Notes: generated by a model from the letters alone, not told the origin. Counted from the stretch's first letter, positions 52,785 through 62,430 are shown. The stretch: DNA of 64,000 bases from Deinococcus sp. LM3 (GCF_002017875.1 NZ_MUFV01000001.1:1282501-1346500); one strand, 5' to 3'. Numbers and translations are program-made.

Positions 52785-54934
52785 ACCGCTCCCGGCCGGC
52801 TGTCCGGCGGCCCGCTGGGCAGTTCCTGGCGCGCGGCGCGGCGCTGCTGACCCTGGCCCTGCTGACGCTGGGCCTGAACGCCCAGGCGGGCGCGGTGATC
52901 GAGGACCGCACCCTGCGCGCCGAGGACGGCCCCCGCCTGCTGTGGTCGCGCACCTTCCCGGCCAGCCTGGGCAGCCTGACCGACCCGCTGGAGGTCGGCG
53001 CGACCGTGTACCTGGGCGTCGGGCCGGTCGTGTACGCCTTCGGGCCGGGCGGCGTGATGCAGGACCGCGCGGACCTGCCGGGCACCGTCACGTCCCTGGA
53101 CGCCTCCGGGGGCGTGGTGCGCGTGACCACGCAGCTCGGCAGCGTGAACGAACGCTTCACGCTGGACAGCGCCGGCGGCCTGCTGACCGTGCAGGAACGC
53201 GTGACCTTCCCCCCCGACCCGGAAGTGACCGGCTGGCTGGCCCGCGCCGCCGACAGCGTGCCGCCCGCCGACCTGGAACGCGCGGCCGCGCAGGACCCCC
53301 TCAATCCCTTCCTGGCGCTGCGGCAGGCGCAGGCGGCGCGCGGCGACGACTACGCCGCCCTGAGCGCCGTGCGCCGCGCCCTGAACGTCACCATGCCGTT
53401 CCCGGCGTGGGTGCAGCTGGCCGCCCGGCTGGACGGCGCGGGCTTCCCGTCGGCGGCGGACCTGGCGCTCGACCGGGCCCGCCGGGACGCCGCCGCGCGC
53501 GGCCTGGACCCGGACGTGCCGATCTCGCGCGGGGCGCTGGGCGCGTACGGGAACCCCAGCGGGTACGTGGGCACGCTGCTCGAACAGAACCGCCTGGCGC
53601 GGGCCGCCACCTGGATGACGTACCTGCGGGACCTGCACCCCCGCTTTCAGGGCGGCGCGGCGCTGTACACCCGCTACGCCCGCATCCTGGACGAACAGGG
53701 CCGCGAGGGTGAGGCCGAGGAGTGGCGGCAGTTCACGCGGTCCCTGAGCAGCGGCACGCTGTACAACCTGGGCCCCGAGGGCCTGGACCGCGTGCGCGGC
53801 GCGGCGCGACTGGCGGCGCTGGCGCTGCTGCTGACCCTGGCGGCCGCGCTGCTGACCCTGGCGGCGCGTGCCTGGCCGGCCCAGTGGGAGGACACCCGCG
53901 CGCTGGGCGGCCGGTACCGCTCGTGGCTGCGCCACCCGCTGTCCCGCGCCCGGCGGGTGTTCGTGGGGTACACCTCGCCCAGCGAACGCCTGATGCTGAC
54001 GCTGCTGGGCGCGGCGCTGCTGGGCGCGCTGGGCGGCCTGCACTGGGCGGCGCACGCCGGCGCGGCCCAGCAGTCCCCGGCCCTGAGCAGCGGCACGTAC
54101 GGGGGTGGGTGGGGCAACGCGCAGCTGGCCGACCTGACCCTGCGGCCGGGGCCGGACTCGGCGCTGCTGACCGGACTGGCCGCGCAGCTCGACGGCGAGA
54201 ACGGCGTCGCCCGTGAGCTGTACACCCGCGCGCTGCCGGACGCCTGCGCCCGCAACAACCTGGGTGTGATCGCGCAGGCACGCGGCGACGAACCGCAGGC
54301 CCGCGACCTGTACCGCGCCGCCCTCTCGGCCCGCCCGGACCTGAGCGCGGCGGCGTTCAACCTGGGCCTGAATCCCGGCGCGGCGTCCCTGGAATTCCAG
54401 CGGGCCAACCGGCCCGGCGAGCCGCGCCTGTGCTACCCGGACCAGCGCAGCGTCACGCGGGCCGTGACCGGCGACCTGAGCGTCACGCTGCGCGCCGCGC
54501 TGTCCAGTCCGGCCGCGCTGCTCACGGACCCGTCGGTGGGGAGCCGGGTGGCGCTGGGCCTGCTGGGTTCAGCGGTCCTGACGGCGCTGCTGGCGCTGTC
54601 GCTGCTGCTGCCGCGCACGCCGCTGCCGGCGCGCCTGTCGCGCCCGGCGGGGTTCCGGCTGCTGGCGCTGCTGCTGCCCGGCTCGTCCCTGATCGACAGT
54701 CCGTGGGGCGGCGTGCTGCTGCTCGCCTGGGGCGGCGCGGCGGCCGGACTGGCCCCCGCGACCGGCCTGACCAGTTTCCCGACCCTGCCGGAACTGACGC
54801 GGGGCGGCGCGCAGGCGGCCCTGACCGGCCTGCTGATCCTCACGTACGTCGTGAATACCCTGGTGTTCGTGGCGGCCGAGGTGCGGCACGCGCGTCGGCT
54901 GCGGCGGGACGCGGCGGGCGCGGACGGGGGCTGA
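52781..54934 (+). CDS. Large TPR membrane protein
   Basis: 717 residues. Signal anchor (ALLTLALLTLGLNAQAGA), an exported strand-rich segment (PLEVGATVYLGVGPVVYAFGPGG), helical TPR-like parts (about 155-330), membrane helices near 345-365 and 408-425, a second TPR-like part (ARELYTRALPDACARNNLGVIAQARGDEPQARDLYRAAL) and three or four C-terminal membrane helices. Function unknown. It is coupled to the PlsY-like gene by ATGA overlap. Its TGA stop is the left flank of MITE-like copy F. Confidence 0.8.
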   Translation: MNRSRPAVRRPAGQFLARGAALLTLALLTLGLNAQAGAVIEDRTLRAEDGPRLLWSRTFPASLGSLTDPLEVGATVYLGVGPVVYAFGPGGVMQDRADLPGTVTSLDASGGVVRVTTQLGSVNERFTLDSAGGLLTVQERVTFPPDPEVTGWLARAADSVPPADLERAAAQDPLNPFLALRQAQAARGDDYAALSAVRRALNVTMPFPAWVQLAARLDGAGFPSAADLALDRARRDAAARGLDPDVPISRGALGAYGNPSGYVGTLLEQNRLARAATWMTYLRDLHPRFQGGAALYTRYARILDEQGREGEAEEWRQFTRSLSSGTLYNLGPEGLDRVRGAARLAALALLLTLAAALLTLAARAWPAQWEDTRALGGRYRSWLRHPLSRARRVFVGYTSPSERLMLTLLGAALLGALGGLHWAAHAGAAQQSPALSSGTYGGGWGNAQLADLTLRPGPDSALLTGLAAQLDGENGVARELYTRALPDACARNNLGVIAQARGDEPQARDLYRAALSARPDLSAAAFNLGLNPGAASLEFQRANRPGEPRLCYPDQRSVTRAVTGDLSVTLRAALSSPAALLTDPSVGSRVALGLLGSAVLTALLALSLLLPRTPLPARLSRPAGFRLLALLLPGSSLIDSPWGGVLLLAWGGAAAGLAPATGLTSFPTLPELTRGGAQAALTGLLILTYVVNTLVFVAAEVRHARRLRRDAAGADGG

Positions 54935-55067
54935 TACGGATTCCGTTTGTTTCGCTGACAATCCGGAACTTCACCGGATTGCCAGCTCCACGTCCGGAAC
55001 CCGTTTCTCTCCTACTCGCTTCGCTCGGATTGAACGGTCTTTGCAGCCCATTCAATCGGAGTCCGTA
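54935..55067 (+). mobile_element. MITE-like repeat, copy F
   Basis: 133 bp, termini TACGGATTCCG and CGGAGTCCGTA, both internal hairpins present. Exact TGA flanks are at 54932-54934 and 55068-55070. The left TGA is the stop codon of the TPR membrane protein gene. Confidence 0.93.
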
Positions 55068-55127
55068 TGACGGGGCCTGCATGCAGTCATACAGCCGGGC
55101 CCGGCGCGGCCCTGCTAGGGTGCGCGC

Positions 55128-55694
55128 ATGAAGCTGGTGGTGGGTGTTTCCGGTGGAAGCGGCATTCCGTACGCGCACGCGGTCCTGCGCGCCCTGCACG
55201 ACCTGGACGTGGAATCGCACCTGATCGTGTCCAGCGGCGCCAAGCGGGTCATGACCGCCGAGGGGAGTGGGCCGCAGTTGCCGGACCTGACGGCGCTGGC
55301 CCGGCACGTGCATGATGACCGGGACCTCGCCGCGGGCGTGGCGAGCGGGTCGTTCCGGACGGACGGCATGCTGATCGTGCCGTGCAGCGCGGGCACGCTG
55401 GCGAAGGTCGCGCACGGGTTCGCGGACAACCTGCTGGCCCGCGCGGCGCACGTGACCCTCAAGGAGCGGCGCCCGCTGGTGCTGGTGCTGCGCGAGGACC
55501 CGCTGCCGCGCCCAGCGCTGCTGAACATGCTGGCCGCGCACGACGCGGGCGCGACCGTCATGACGGCCAGCGCCGGCTTCTACCACGCCCCGCGCAGCGT
55601 GGAGGAACTGCTGCACTTCGTGACGGCGCGCGTGCTCGATCAGTTCGGGCTGGACGTGCCGGGCTTCCAGCGCTGGCGGGAGGACGGGGCATGA
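55128..55694 (+). CDS. ubiX: Flavin prenyltransferase UbiX
   Basis: 188 residues, usual length. It makes prenylated FMN for UbiD-type decarboxylases. The flavin site GVSGGSGIPYA is at the N-terminus, and SFRTDGMLIVPCSAGTLAKVAHGFADNLLARAAHVTLKERRPLVLVLRE is diagnostic. TAGGGT is 6 nt before ATG 55128 (leaderless). ispD starts 10 nt after it. No ubiD is in the window. Confidence 0.94.
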   Translation: MKLVVGVSGGSGIPYAHAVLRALHDLDVESHLIVSSGAKRVMTAEGSGPQLPDLTALARHVHDDRDLAAGVASGSFRTDGMLIVPCSAGTLAKVAHGFADNLLARAAHVTLKERRPLVLVLREDPLPRPALLNMLAAHDAGATVMTASAGFYHAPRSVEELLHFVTARVLDQFGLDVPGFQRWREDGA

Positions 55695-55704
55695 GGGGGG
55701 GCAC

Positions 55705-56361
55705 GTGAAGGTCGCGGCGCTGATCCCGGCGGCGGGGTCCGGCACCCGCCTGGGCCTGGGCCCCAAGGCCTTCGTGCCGGTCGAGGGGCGCACGCTGCTG
55801 GGCCGCTCGGCCGCCGCGCTCACCCCACACGTCCATGAGGTCCTGATCGCGCTGCCCGCCGGGCTGGACCTGCCGGGCGACGTGCCGGGCCGCGCCGTGC
55901 TGGGCGGCGACACGCGGCAGGCGAGCGTGCTGGCGCTGCTGCGCGCCACGGACGCCGACGTGGTCCTGATTCACGACGCCGCGCGGCCCTTCCTGCCAGT
56001 GCGCGTGATCCACGACCTGCTGGTCGCCGTGCAGGAGGTCGGGGCGGCCACCGCCGCGCTGCCCGTGGCCGACACGCTGGTGCGCGCCGACCGGGCCGGC
56101 GACTGGGGCACCCTGACGCCCCGCGAGGGCCTGTGGGCCGTGCAGACCCCGCAGGCGTTCCGGCGCGCGGCCCTGATCGCCGCGCACGAGGCCGCGCTGG
56201 CCGACGGTCACGCCGCCACCGACGACGCCGGACTGATCGCCCGCGCGGGGCAGCCGGTGGCCCTGGTGCCCGGCGACGCCCGCCTGCTGAAGGTCACCAC
56301 GCCCGGCGACCTGTTGCTCGCGCAGGCGCTGGCCCGCGTGTGGGATGCTGAGGCGTCATGA
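55705..56361 (+). CDS. ispD: 2-C-methyl-D-erythritol 4-phosphate cytidylyltransferase
   Basis: 218 residues. It attaches CMP to methylerythritol phosphate in the non-mevalonate isoprenoid pathway. The nucleotide motif is ALIPAAGSGTRLGLGPKAFVPVEG; IHDAARPFLP and AVQTPQAFRR are also typical. It starts with GTG 55705. Its end overlaps the ispE start by 4 nt, so the two pathway enzymes are coupled. Confidence 0.95.
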   Translation: MKVAALIPAAGSGTRLGLGPKAFVPVEGRTLLGRSAAALTPHVHEVLIALPAGLDLPGDVPGRAVLGGDTRQASVLALLRATDADVVLIHDAARPFLPVRVIHDLLVAVQEVGAATAALPVADTLVRADRAGDWGTLTPREGLWAVQTPQAFRRAALIAAHEAALADGHAATDDAGLIARAGQPVALVPGDARLLKVTTPGDLLLAQALARVWDAEAS

Positions 56362-57215
56362 GCCACGTCCCCGCCGACCCTGCCCCCCACGTCACGTACT
56401 TCGCGCCGGCGAAGGTGAACCTGGGCCTGAGTGTCCGTGACCTGCGCGCCGACGGCTACCACGAGCTGCACTCGCTGATGGTGCCGCTCAACGTCGGGGA
56501 CGACCTGGACATCGCCCCGGCCGACACCCTGACCCTGAGTGTGCAGGGCGCGGACCTGCCCGCCGACGAACGCAACCTGGTGTTCCGCGCCGCCCGCGCG
56601 TACCTGGACGCTGCCGGGCAGCCTGGAGGGGCGGCCATCACGCTGCACAAGCGCCTGCCGCTGGCGTCCGGGCTGGGCGGCGGCAGCAGCGACGCCGCGA
56701 CCACCCTGATGGCCCTGGCGCGGCTGTACCCGGCAGGCGTGGACCTGCCGGGGCTGGCCCTGAAACTGGGCGCGGACGTGCCGTTCTTCCTGCTGGGCCG
56801 CGCCGCCGTGGCGTCCGGCGTGGGTGAGATCCTGGCCCCGCTGCCCGTGCCGCCCGTGTCGCTGGTCCTCGTGAACCCCGGCGTGGAGGTCAGCGCCCGC
56901 GACGCCTACGCCTGGCTGGACGCCGAGGAGGCCTTCACGCCCGCACTGGACACCGAGGCGATCCTGGCCGCCCTGACGAACGGCCGCCCCGTCCCGTACC
57001 TGAATGCCCTGCAGGGCCCGGTCGCCGCGCGCCACGCGCCCATCCGCGAGGCGCTGACCGCGCTGGAGACGGCCGGGCTGCACTCGCCCCTGATGAGCGG
57101 CTCGGGCAGCACCTGTCTGGCCCTGGCCCGCGACGACGCCCACGCCCACGACGCCGCGCACGCCCTGGCCCGCCGGTACCCGCACTGGTGGGTGCAGGCC
57201 ACCCGCACGCTGTAA
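56358..57215 (+). CDS. ispE: 4-diphosphocytidyl-2-C-methyl-D-erythritol kinase
   Basis: 285 residues, GHMP kinase following IspD in the same pathway. FAPAKVNLGLSV (16-27), PLASGLGGGSSDAATTL (101-117, with catalytic Asp112) and MSGSGSTCLAL are the three GHMP motifs. ATG 56358 lies within the ispD stop region (ATGA). Confidence 0.95.
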   Translation: MSHVPADPAPHVTYFAPAKVNLGLSVRDLRADGYHELHSLMVPLNVGDDLDIAPADTLTLSVQGADLPADERNLVFRAARAYLDAAGQPGGAAITLHKRLPLASGLGGGSSDAATTLMALARLYPAGVDLPGLALKLGADVPFFLLGRAAVASGVGEILAPLPVPPVSLVLVNPGVEVSARDAYAWLDAEEAFTPALDTEAILAALTNGRPVPYLNALQGPVAARHAPIREALTALETAGLHSPLMSGSGSTCLALARDDAHAHDAAHALARRYPHWWVQATRTL

Positions 57216-57220
57216 CGGGA

Positions 57221-57287
57221 GGGTGTGGGCTGTGGGAAGCAGGGATCCTACCCCGCTCTCACCGCTTCCCACCCACCGCTTCACCGC
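57221..57287. repeat. Iterated-word inverted repeat, locus 5 (TGTGGG)
   Basis: GGTGTGGG, CTGTGGGAAGC on the left and GCTTCCCAC, CCACCGCTTCACC on the right. The perfect 9-bp arms GTGGGAAGC/GCTTCCCAC are 57232-57240 and 57264-57272. It lies between convergent ispE and the MFS gene, whose last codons and stop fall inside it. Confidence 0.68.
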
Positions 57288-58434
57288 CCGGTGCGCGGCG
57301 GGCCGCGTGGTGGCGCAGCAGGTCGTACAGCAGCGCGCCCAGGAACACGGCGGCGCCCAGCCCGAACACGCCGGGCACGCCCGCCAGCTGCCACGCCACG
57401 CCGCCCAGGACGGGACCGGCAGCGTAGCCGAGCGCCTCGACAGCCATGACGGTGCCCCACGCGGCGGCCCGCTGTCCTTCCGGGAGGGTCCGGGCGACCA
57501 GGCCGTTCCAGCCGGTGATGAACGCGCCGTACCCGGCGCCCAGCAGCGCGCCCAGCAGGGGCAGCAGCGCGGTCACGCCGGGCAGGGCGGCCAGCGCGAA
57601 GGTTCCGGCCAGCAGCAGCAGGCCCGGTAGCAGCGCGCGGCGCGGGTTGCCCCGGTCGGCGCGGCGGCCGATCAGCCACACGCTCAGGCCGAAGGTGGCC
57701 AGGGCCAGCGCCCCGCCGGGCAGCAGGTCGCGCACGGTCAGGTCCAGGCGGTCCAGCAGCGGGTACAGGACGGTGCTCAGTAGCGCCGGGGCGAGCGTCT
57801 GCACGAACGCGGCGGGCAGCAGCCCCGCGACGGGCCGCCAGTCGCGCCACACCGCCCCGGCCCGCTCCGGGGCAGGCAGCCGCACCCGCAGCAGGCTCAG
57901 GGCCAGCAGCACCGTCAGGAGTTGCGTGACCATCAGTGCCGTCCAGGTCAGGTCCGGCCAGCCTTTCATGAGCGGCCCGACCACCAGCGCGCCGGTCAGG
58001 ATGGCGGGCGCGACACTCAGGTTGCTGACCGTCAGGGCGCGGGCGGTGCGGCCCGGCACGGCCAGCGCCTGCGAGGCGCTCATGACGCCCGGCCACAGCG
58101 CCGCGTACCCGACCCCCCACGCGGCGCACACCAGCACGCCGCTCAGGGCGTGCGGGGCGTGGCGGGCCAGCAGCAGCGCCGCCAGCCCCAGCAGCGGGCC
58201 GGGCAGCAGCGCGGCGCCCAGGCCCCAGCGGCCGATCAGCAGTCCGGCGGGACCCTTGGCGAGCGCGTCGGCGAGGTAGTGTGCGCCGGCCATCGCGCCG
58301 ATCGTGGCGGCGCCCAGCGGCAGGGCCGGGCCACTGACCGGCAGGGCCGACACGAAGAACCCGGTGCGGACGGTCTCGCACAGGGTCAGCAGGGCCAGGA
58401 GCCGCAGCATGGTCAGGGGCCGCAGCCACAACAC
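57259..58434 (-). CDS. Major facilitator superfamily transporter
   Basis: 391 residues with twelve membrane segments. MFS traits include the loop LIGRWGLGAALLPG after helix 2-3, IGRRADRGNPRRAL between the halves and GYAAGPVLGGVAWQLAG near the end. The substrate is unknown; a drug efflux type is plausible. GTG 58434 is chosen since TACAAT (58447-58442) is 7 nt upstream (leaderless). The last residues (GEAVGGKR) and the stop are encoded by repeat locus 5. Confidence 0.87.
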   Translation of the reverse strand: MLWLRPLTMLRLLALLTLCETVRTGFFVSALPVSGPALPLGAATIGAMAGAHYLADALAKGPAGLLIGRWGLGAALLPGPLLGLAALLLARHAPHALSGVLVCAAWGVGYAALWPGVMSASQALAVPGRTARALTVSNLSVAPAILTGALVVGPLMKGWPDLTWTALMVTQLLTVLLALSLLRVRLPAPERAGAVWRDWRPVAGLLPAAFVQTLAPALLSTVLYPLLDRLDLTVRDLLPGGALALATFGLSVWLIGRRADRGNPRRALLPGLLLLAGTFALAALPGVTALLPLLGALLGAGYGAFITGWNGLVARTLPEGQRAAAWGTVMAVEALGYAAGPVLGGVAWQLAGVPGVFGLGAAVFLGALLYDLLRHHAARRAPGGEAVGGKR

Positions 58435-58652
58435 AGCGCCGATTGTACGGCCCACCGGTCGGCCACCCCCCCAGGTGGGGGCATCAGGTCTGAAGGTCGC
58501 GGGCGGTAAGTGACCCGTAAGGCCGCCGGACGTACGGTGCCGGTCAGAGGCCCGGACGTCCCGCCCGGCGCCTGTTCCCACCCGATCCCCATCACCGACA
58601 AGGCCGTTCTGAACGCTGCTGGCGTTCACCTGCGGCCCACAGGAGTGCGCCC

Positions 58653-59021
58653 ATGACCCTTCACGATCCCGTGCTCAGCCTGCACCCGCCGCTGCTGACG
58701 CCCACTACGTCGTTCCCGGCGCTGCTGCACGAACCCGAGCGGCACACGCTGCCGGACGGCGAGCTGCTGGTGTTCCGCTTCACGAACGGGTACGGCGCGG
58801 CCGTCACCTGCCCGGCCACCCCGGACGCCCGGCTGGATTTCTGCGTGCTGGACTGCACGGTGCCGGTGCCGCAGCCGTGCTTCGACACGCCGGTCAGCGG
58901 GCAGTTCCTGAGCGGCCTGACCCACGCCGGCACCCAGGGGCTGCTGATGCTGACCGAGCGCCTGCCGGTCCATCCGCGCCGCGCCGCCGCGAACGCCGCC
59001 CTGCTGCACGAAGAGTTCTGA
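58653..59021 (+). CDS. Hypothetical protein with three closely placed Cys
   Basis: 122 residues, unrecognised. The middle has CPATPDARLDFCVLDCTVPVPQPCF, four Cys within about 25 residues, which may bind metal or form disulfides, but there is no signal peptide. AGGAG lies before ATG 58653, and a terminator follows. Confidence 0.65.
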   Translation: MTLHDPVLSLHPPLLTPTTSFPALLHEPERHTLPDGELLVFRFTNGYGAAVTCPATPDARLDFCVLDCTVPVPQPCFDTPVSGQFLSGLTHAGTQGLLMLTERLPVHPRRAAANAALLHEEF

Positions 59022-59050
59022 CCCGGCGGGCCGCTGAGCCCGGCCTTCTG

Positions 59051-59083
59051 AACCCGCCCCGGCTGTTCCGGGAGCGGGTTTCT
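59051..59083 (+). terminator. Terminator after the Cys-rich hypothetical gene
   Basis: AACCCGC...GCGGGTT stem with an inner CCCGG/CCGGG pairing and TTTCT tail, 30 nt past the stop. Confidence 0.75.
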
Positions 59084-59190
59084 GCACGTCGCGGCGGCAG
59101 GACCGGGCGCTATGCTTCACGGACCAGAGGCAGACAGAGCAGGCAGCAGACACCGCCCCGGCACGGGCGCGGGTGTCAGGGGAGCGCAAC

Positions 59191-61623
59191 GTGAGGCACA
59201 GACGGCAGGCGGCAGGCGGCGTGAGGAAACGGTCAGGATGGGCGGTCGCGGGGCGCGTGGCGCTGGGGGTCACGGCGGCGCTGCTGCTGTCGGCGGGAGG
59301 CGCGGCCGCGTGGCTGCACCTGTCGGCGCAGGCGCGGCACGCCGGGAGCGCGCCGGTGGGCGGACTGGGCGGCGCGGTCACGGTCACGCGGGACGCCTGG
59401 GGCGTGCCTCACATCCGCGCGGCGACCGACGCGGACGCGGTGTTCGCGCTGGGCTTCGCGCACTGGCAGGACCGGGCGTGGCAGATGGACTTCCAGCGGC
59501 GCGTGGCGCAGGGCCGACTGGCCGAGGTGCTGGGCGAGGCGGCCCTGCCGCAGGACCGCTTCCTGCGCACCTGGGGCTTCGAGCGGGCCGCCCAGGCGGC
59601 GCTGCCGGCACTGTCGGCGCAGTCCCGCGCGCTGATCCGTGCGTACACGGCGGGCGTGAACGCCGCGCAGGCGCAGGGCCGGACCGCGCTGGAATTCCGG
59701 ATTCTGGGCTATGCGCCCGAACCCTGGCGTGAGGTGGACAGCGTGTCCTGGAGCAAACTGATGGCCTTCGATCTGGGCGGCAACTACGAGGAGGAGGTGC
59801 TGGGCGCGCAGGTCGTGCGCCGGCTGGGCGCGGACGGACTGGATCAGGTGACGGCCCCGTACCCGGACGGCGCGCCGACGGTCCTGAGCGACGACGAGCT
59901 GAGCGGCGCGGCGCAGTCCCTGACCGGGACGGCCGCAGCGGGCGAGCCGTCCGAAGCGACCCGGCCCCCCACCACCCTCCCCAGCGCGACCCTGCCCAGC
60001 GCAACCGTGGCCGCGCTGCGCTCGCACCTGCAGGCGGCGCGGACGCTGGGGTTGCAGGCCGTGCCGGGCAAGGGCAGCAACAACTGGGTGATCGCCGGGA
60101 GCCGCACGGAAAGCGGCAAACCGATCCTGGCAGACGACCCTCACCTGGCGCTGACCGCGCCGATGCTGTGGTACCTCGCGGACGTGCAGGGCGACCGGCT
60201 GAAGGCCATCGGGGCGAGCATTCCGGGCCTGCCAGCCATCGTGATCGGGCGCAACGAACGGGTCGCGTGGGGCGTGACGAACGTCAACCCGGACGTGCAG
60301 GACCTGTACATCGAACCCGGGGACGCCCCCCTGACCAGCCGCCGCGAGGTCATCCGGGTCAAGGGCGCACCCGACGTGATCCTCACGGTGCGCAGCAGCC
60401 GGCACGGGCCGATCATCAGCGACGCCGGGGCGGGCGCGGTCGGGCCGCGCGTGGCCCTGAAATGGACGGCCCTGCAGGGCGGCGACACGACCATGGACGC
60501 CTTCCTGGGCCTGAACTACGCGCGCAACTGGGCGGACTTCACGGGCGCGCTGCGGTCCTACGTGGCCCCCAGTCAGAGTTTCGTGTACGCCGATGTGGAC
60601 GGCAACACCGGCTACTACGCGCCGGGCCGCATTCCCGTCCGGCGCGGCTGGGACGGCAGCCTGCCGGTCAGCGGGGACGGGTCGCGCGAGTGGCAGGGCT
60701 TCATTCCGTTCGAGCAGCTGCCGCACACCTTCAACCCCGCCGACGGATTGATCGTCACCGCGAACAACCGGGTCGTGCCGGACAGCTACCCGCACGCGCT
60801 GGGCAACGACCGCAACTGGGCCGAACCGTACCGCGCCCAGCGCATCACGGACCTGCTGGACACCGGCCGCAAACTCACGGTCGCGGACGTGCAGCGCGTG
60901 CAGCTGGACACCCTGAGTCTGGTGTGGGCGGACCTGAAGGAACCACTGCTCGCCACCCGGCCCGGCAGCGACCGCGCCCGGCAGGCCCTGGAGCGGCTGC
61001 GCGGCTGGGACGGTCAGCAGACGACCGGCAGCGTTCCCTCGACCCTGTTCGAGGCGTGGCTGATGCAGCTTCAGGAGATGGCCCGCGACGAACTGGGCAA
61101 CGACGCGGTCATGAACAGCCTCTCGGTCCTGAAGCAGCTGCGCGGGAACGGCGAACTGTGCGCCGTGAACGGCAGCGGCGACTGCGCCGGCCTGCTGACC
61201 CGCACGCTGGAGGCCGCCCTGACCGACCTGGAAGACCGCCTGGGACCCGACCTGAACAGCTGGACGTACGGGCAGCTGCACACGGTCGCCAGTCACCACC
61301 GCGCCTTCGGGAAGGTCAGCGCGCTGGCATGGCTGTTCAATCACGAGGCCCCCACGCCCGGCGGCACGAACACCGTGAACGTCGCCCGCCCCGAGCACGG
61401 CACCTTCCGGCAGACGCACGGCGCCAGCTACCGCCAGATCGTGGACCTCGCCAGCCCCAACCGCAGCGTGTACATCGGCAGCCTGGGCCAGGAAGGGCAC
61501 CCGCTGGCGCGCCACACGGCCGACCAGCAGGCCCGCTGGATCGCCGGGGAGTACCTGCCCATGAGCACCGACCCCGCCGACTGGGGCCGCACCCGCCAGC
61601 TGACCCTCACGCCCCGCCCCTGA
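59191..61623 (+). CDS. Penicillin acylase family N-terminal-nucleophile hydrolase
   Basis: 810 residues, usual precursor length. A signal anchor (RVALGVTAALLLSAGGAAAWL) is followed by the alpha chain (VTVTRDAWGVPHIRAATDADAVFALGFAHWQDRAWQMDFQRR) and spacer. The nucleophile Ser296 (GKGSNNWVIAGS) is where self-cleavage would create the beta-chain N-terminus. It is exported and may hydrolyse amides such as acyl-homoserine lactones or beta-lactams. GTG 59191 with GGGGAG is preferred to GTG 59173. Confidence 0.92.
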   Translation: MRHRRQAAGGVRKRSGWAVAGRVALGVTAALLLSAGGAAAWLHLSAQARHAGSAPVGGLGGAVTVTRDAWGVPHIRAATDADAVFALGFAHWQDRAWQMDFQRRVAQGRLAEVLGEAALPQDRFLRTWGFERAAQAALPALSAQSRALIRAYTAGVNAAQAQGRTALEFRILGYAPEPWREVDSVSWSKLMAFDLGGNYEEEVLGAQVVRRLGADGLDQVTAPYPDGAPTVLSDDELSGAAQSLTGTAAAGEPSEATRPPTTLPSATLPSATVAALRSHLQAARTLGLQAVPGKGSNNWVIAGSRTESGKPILADDPHLALTAPMLWYLADVQGDRLKAIGASIPGLPAIVIGRNERVAWGVTNVNPDVQDLYIEPGDAPLTSRREVIRVKGAPDVILTVRSSRHGPIISDAGAGAVGPRVALKWTALQGGDTTMDAFLGLNYARNWADFTGALRSYVAPSQSFVYADVDGNTGYYAPGRIPVRRGWDGSLPVSGDGSREWQGFIPFEQLPHTFNPADGLIVTANNRVVPDSYPHALGNDRNWAEPYRAQRITDLLDTGRKLTVADVQRVQLDTLSLVWADLKEPLLATRPGSDRARQALERLRGWDGQQTTGSVPSTLFEAWLMQLQEMARDELGNDAVMNSLSVLKQLRGNGELCAVNGSGDCAGLLTRTLEAALTDLEDRLGPDLNSWTYGQLHTVASHHRAFGKVSALAWLFNHEAPTPGGTNTVNVARPEHGTFRQTHGASYRQIVDLASPNRSVYIGSLGQEGHPLARHTADQQARWIAGEYLPMSTDPADWGRTRQLTLTPRP

Positions 61624-61734
61624 TGCGCCGGCGGGAGTGTCCGGCCCCTGTCTGCCCGGCTGGCCGCCCGCTGGCGTCCACCGTGCTTTCACACAGCCCG
61701 CCGCCCTGCCCGGCAACCCGGTACACTCCGGAAC

Positions 61735-62334
61735 ATGGCTGACCTTCACCGCGTGCGCGACGCCCTGCGCGCCAGCATGACCGCCTGGGCCACCCTGGAC
61801 CTGCGGGGCGACCAGGCCCGCGTGGCCCTCGCCCCGGACCTCGACGTGCTCGCCCCGCAACTCGACCTGCTGGACCCCGCCTGGAGCCTCACCTGGGCCT
61901 GCGACAGCGTCACGCCGCCCGTCGTGCGCGCCCGCCTGACCGTGCAGGGCGTGGTGCGCGAGGGACTGGCCACCGCGCACTCGCTGCCGGACGCCAAACG
62001 CGCCGCGCTGGCCGACCTGGCCCGCACGTACGGCGTGCGCCCCACCAGCGACCCCGTCTGGGTCGAGTACGACCCGGAAGACGGCGCGAACACCACCGAA
62101 CTCGAAACCGACACGCCCGTCCCCACCGAGACCCCCGAACGCCCCCTGCCGCCCGAACCGCCCCGCGACCCGCAGATGGAGAAGGCGCGGCGGCACATCG
62201 AGGACCTGCTCGAACAGCTGAAAGTCGCCGGGCGCGGCGGAGAGGCCGCCCGCATCCTGATGCGCGGCTACGGCGAGACGCTCGAGGAGAGCCGCGCCAT
62301 CTACAAGGAGCTGCACGCCATCCTCAAGGGCTGA
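61735..62334 (+). CDS. Rad52/DdrA-like protein, divergent
   Basis: 199 residues. By eye residues 33-112 follow the Rad52/DdrA pattern: LDVLAPQLDLLDPAWSLTW, then VVRARLTVQGVVREGLATAHS, then LPDAKRAALADLARTYGV in place of the usual SDALKRAAxxFGIG. An acidic Pro-rich linker and a C-terminal helical segment (EKARRHIEDLLEQL ... ESRAIYKELHAIL) follow. DdrA and Rad52 protect or anneal DNA ends. This match is my inference and needs profile search. TACACT is 7 nt before the ATG (leaderless). Confidence 0.6.
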   Translation: MADLHRVRDALRASMTAWATLDLRGDQARVALAPDLDVLAPQLDLLDPAWSLTWACDSVTPPVVRARLTVQGVVREGLATAHSLPDAKRAALADLARTYGVRPTSDPVWVEYDPEDGANTTELETDTPVPTETPERPLPPEPPRDPQMEKARRHIEDLLEQLKVAGRGGEAARILMRGYGETLEESRAIYKELHAILKG

Positions 62335-62430
62335 CCGCCGCCGCTGCCGGGAGAACCTCAAGGGAACGTAACGGCCCGCCTGTGCCCCCGGTGAGGGAGG
62401 ACCCGCCGGCATCCCGTACACTGACAGCCG

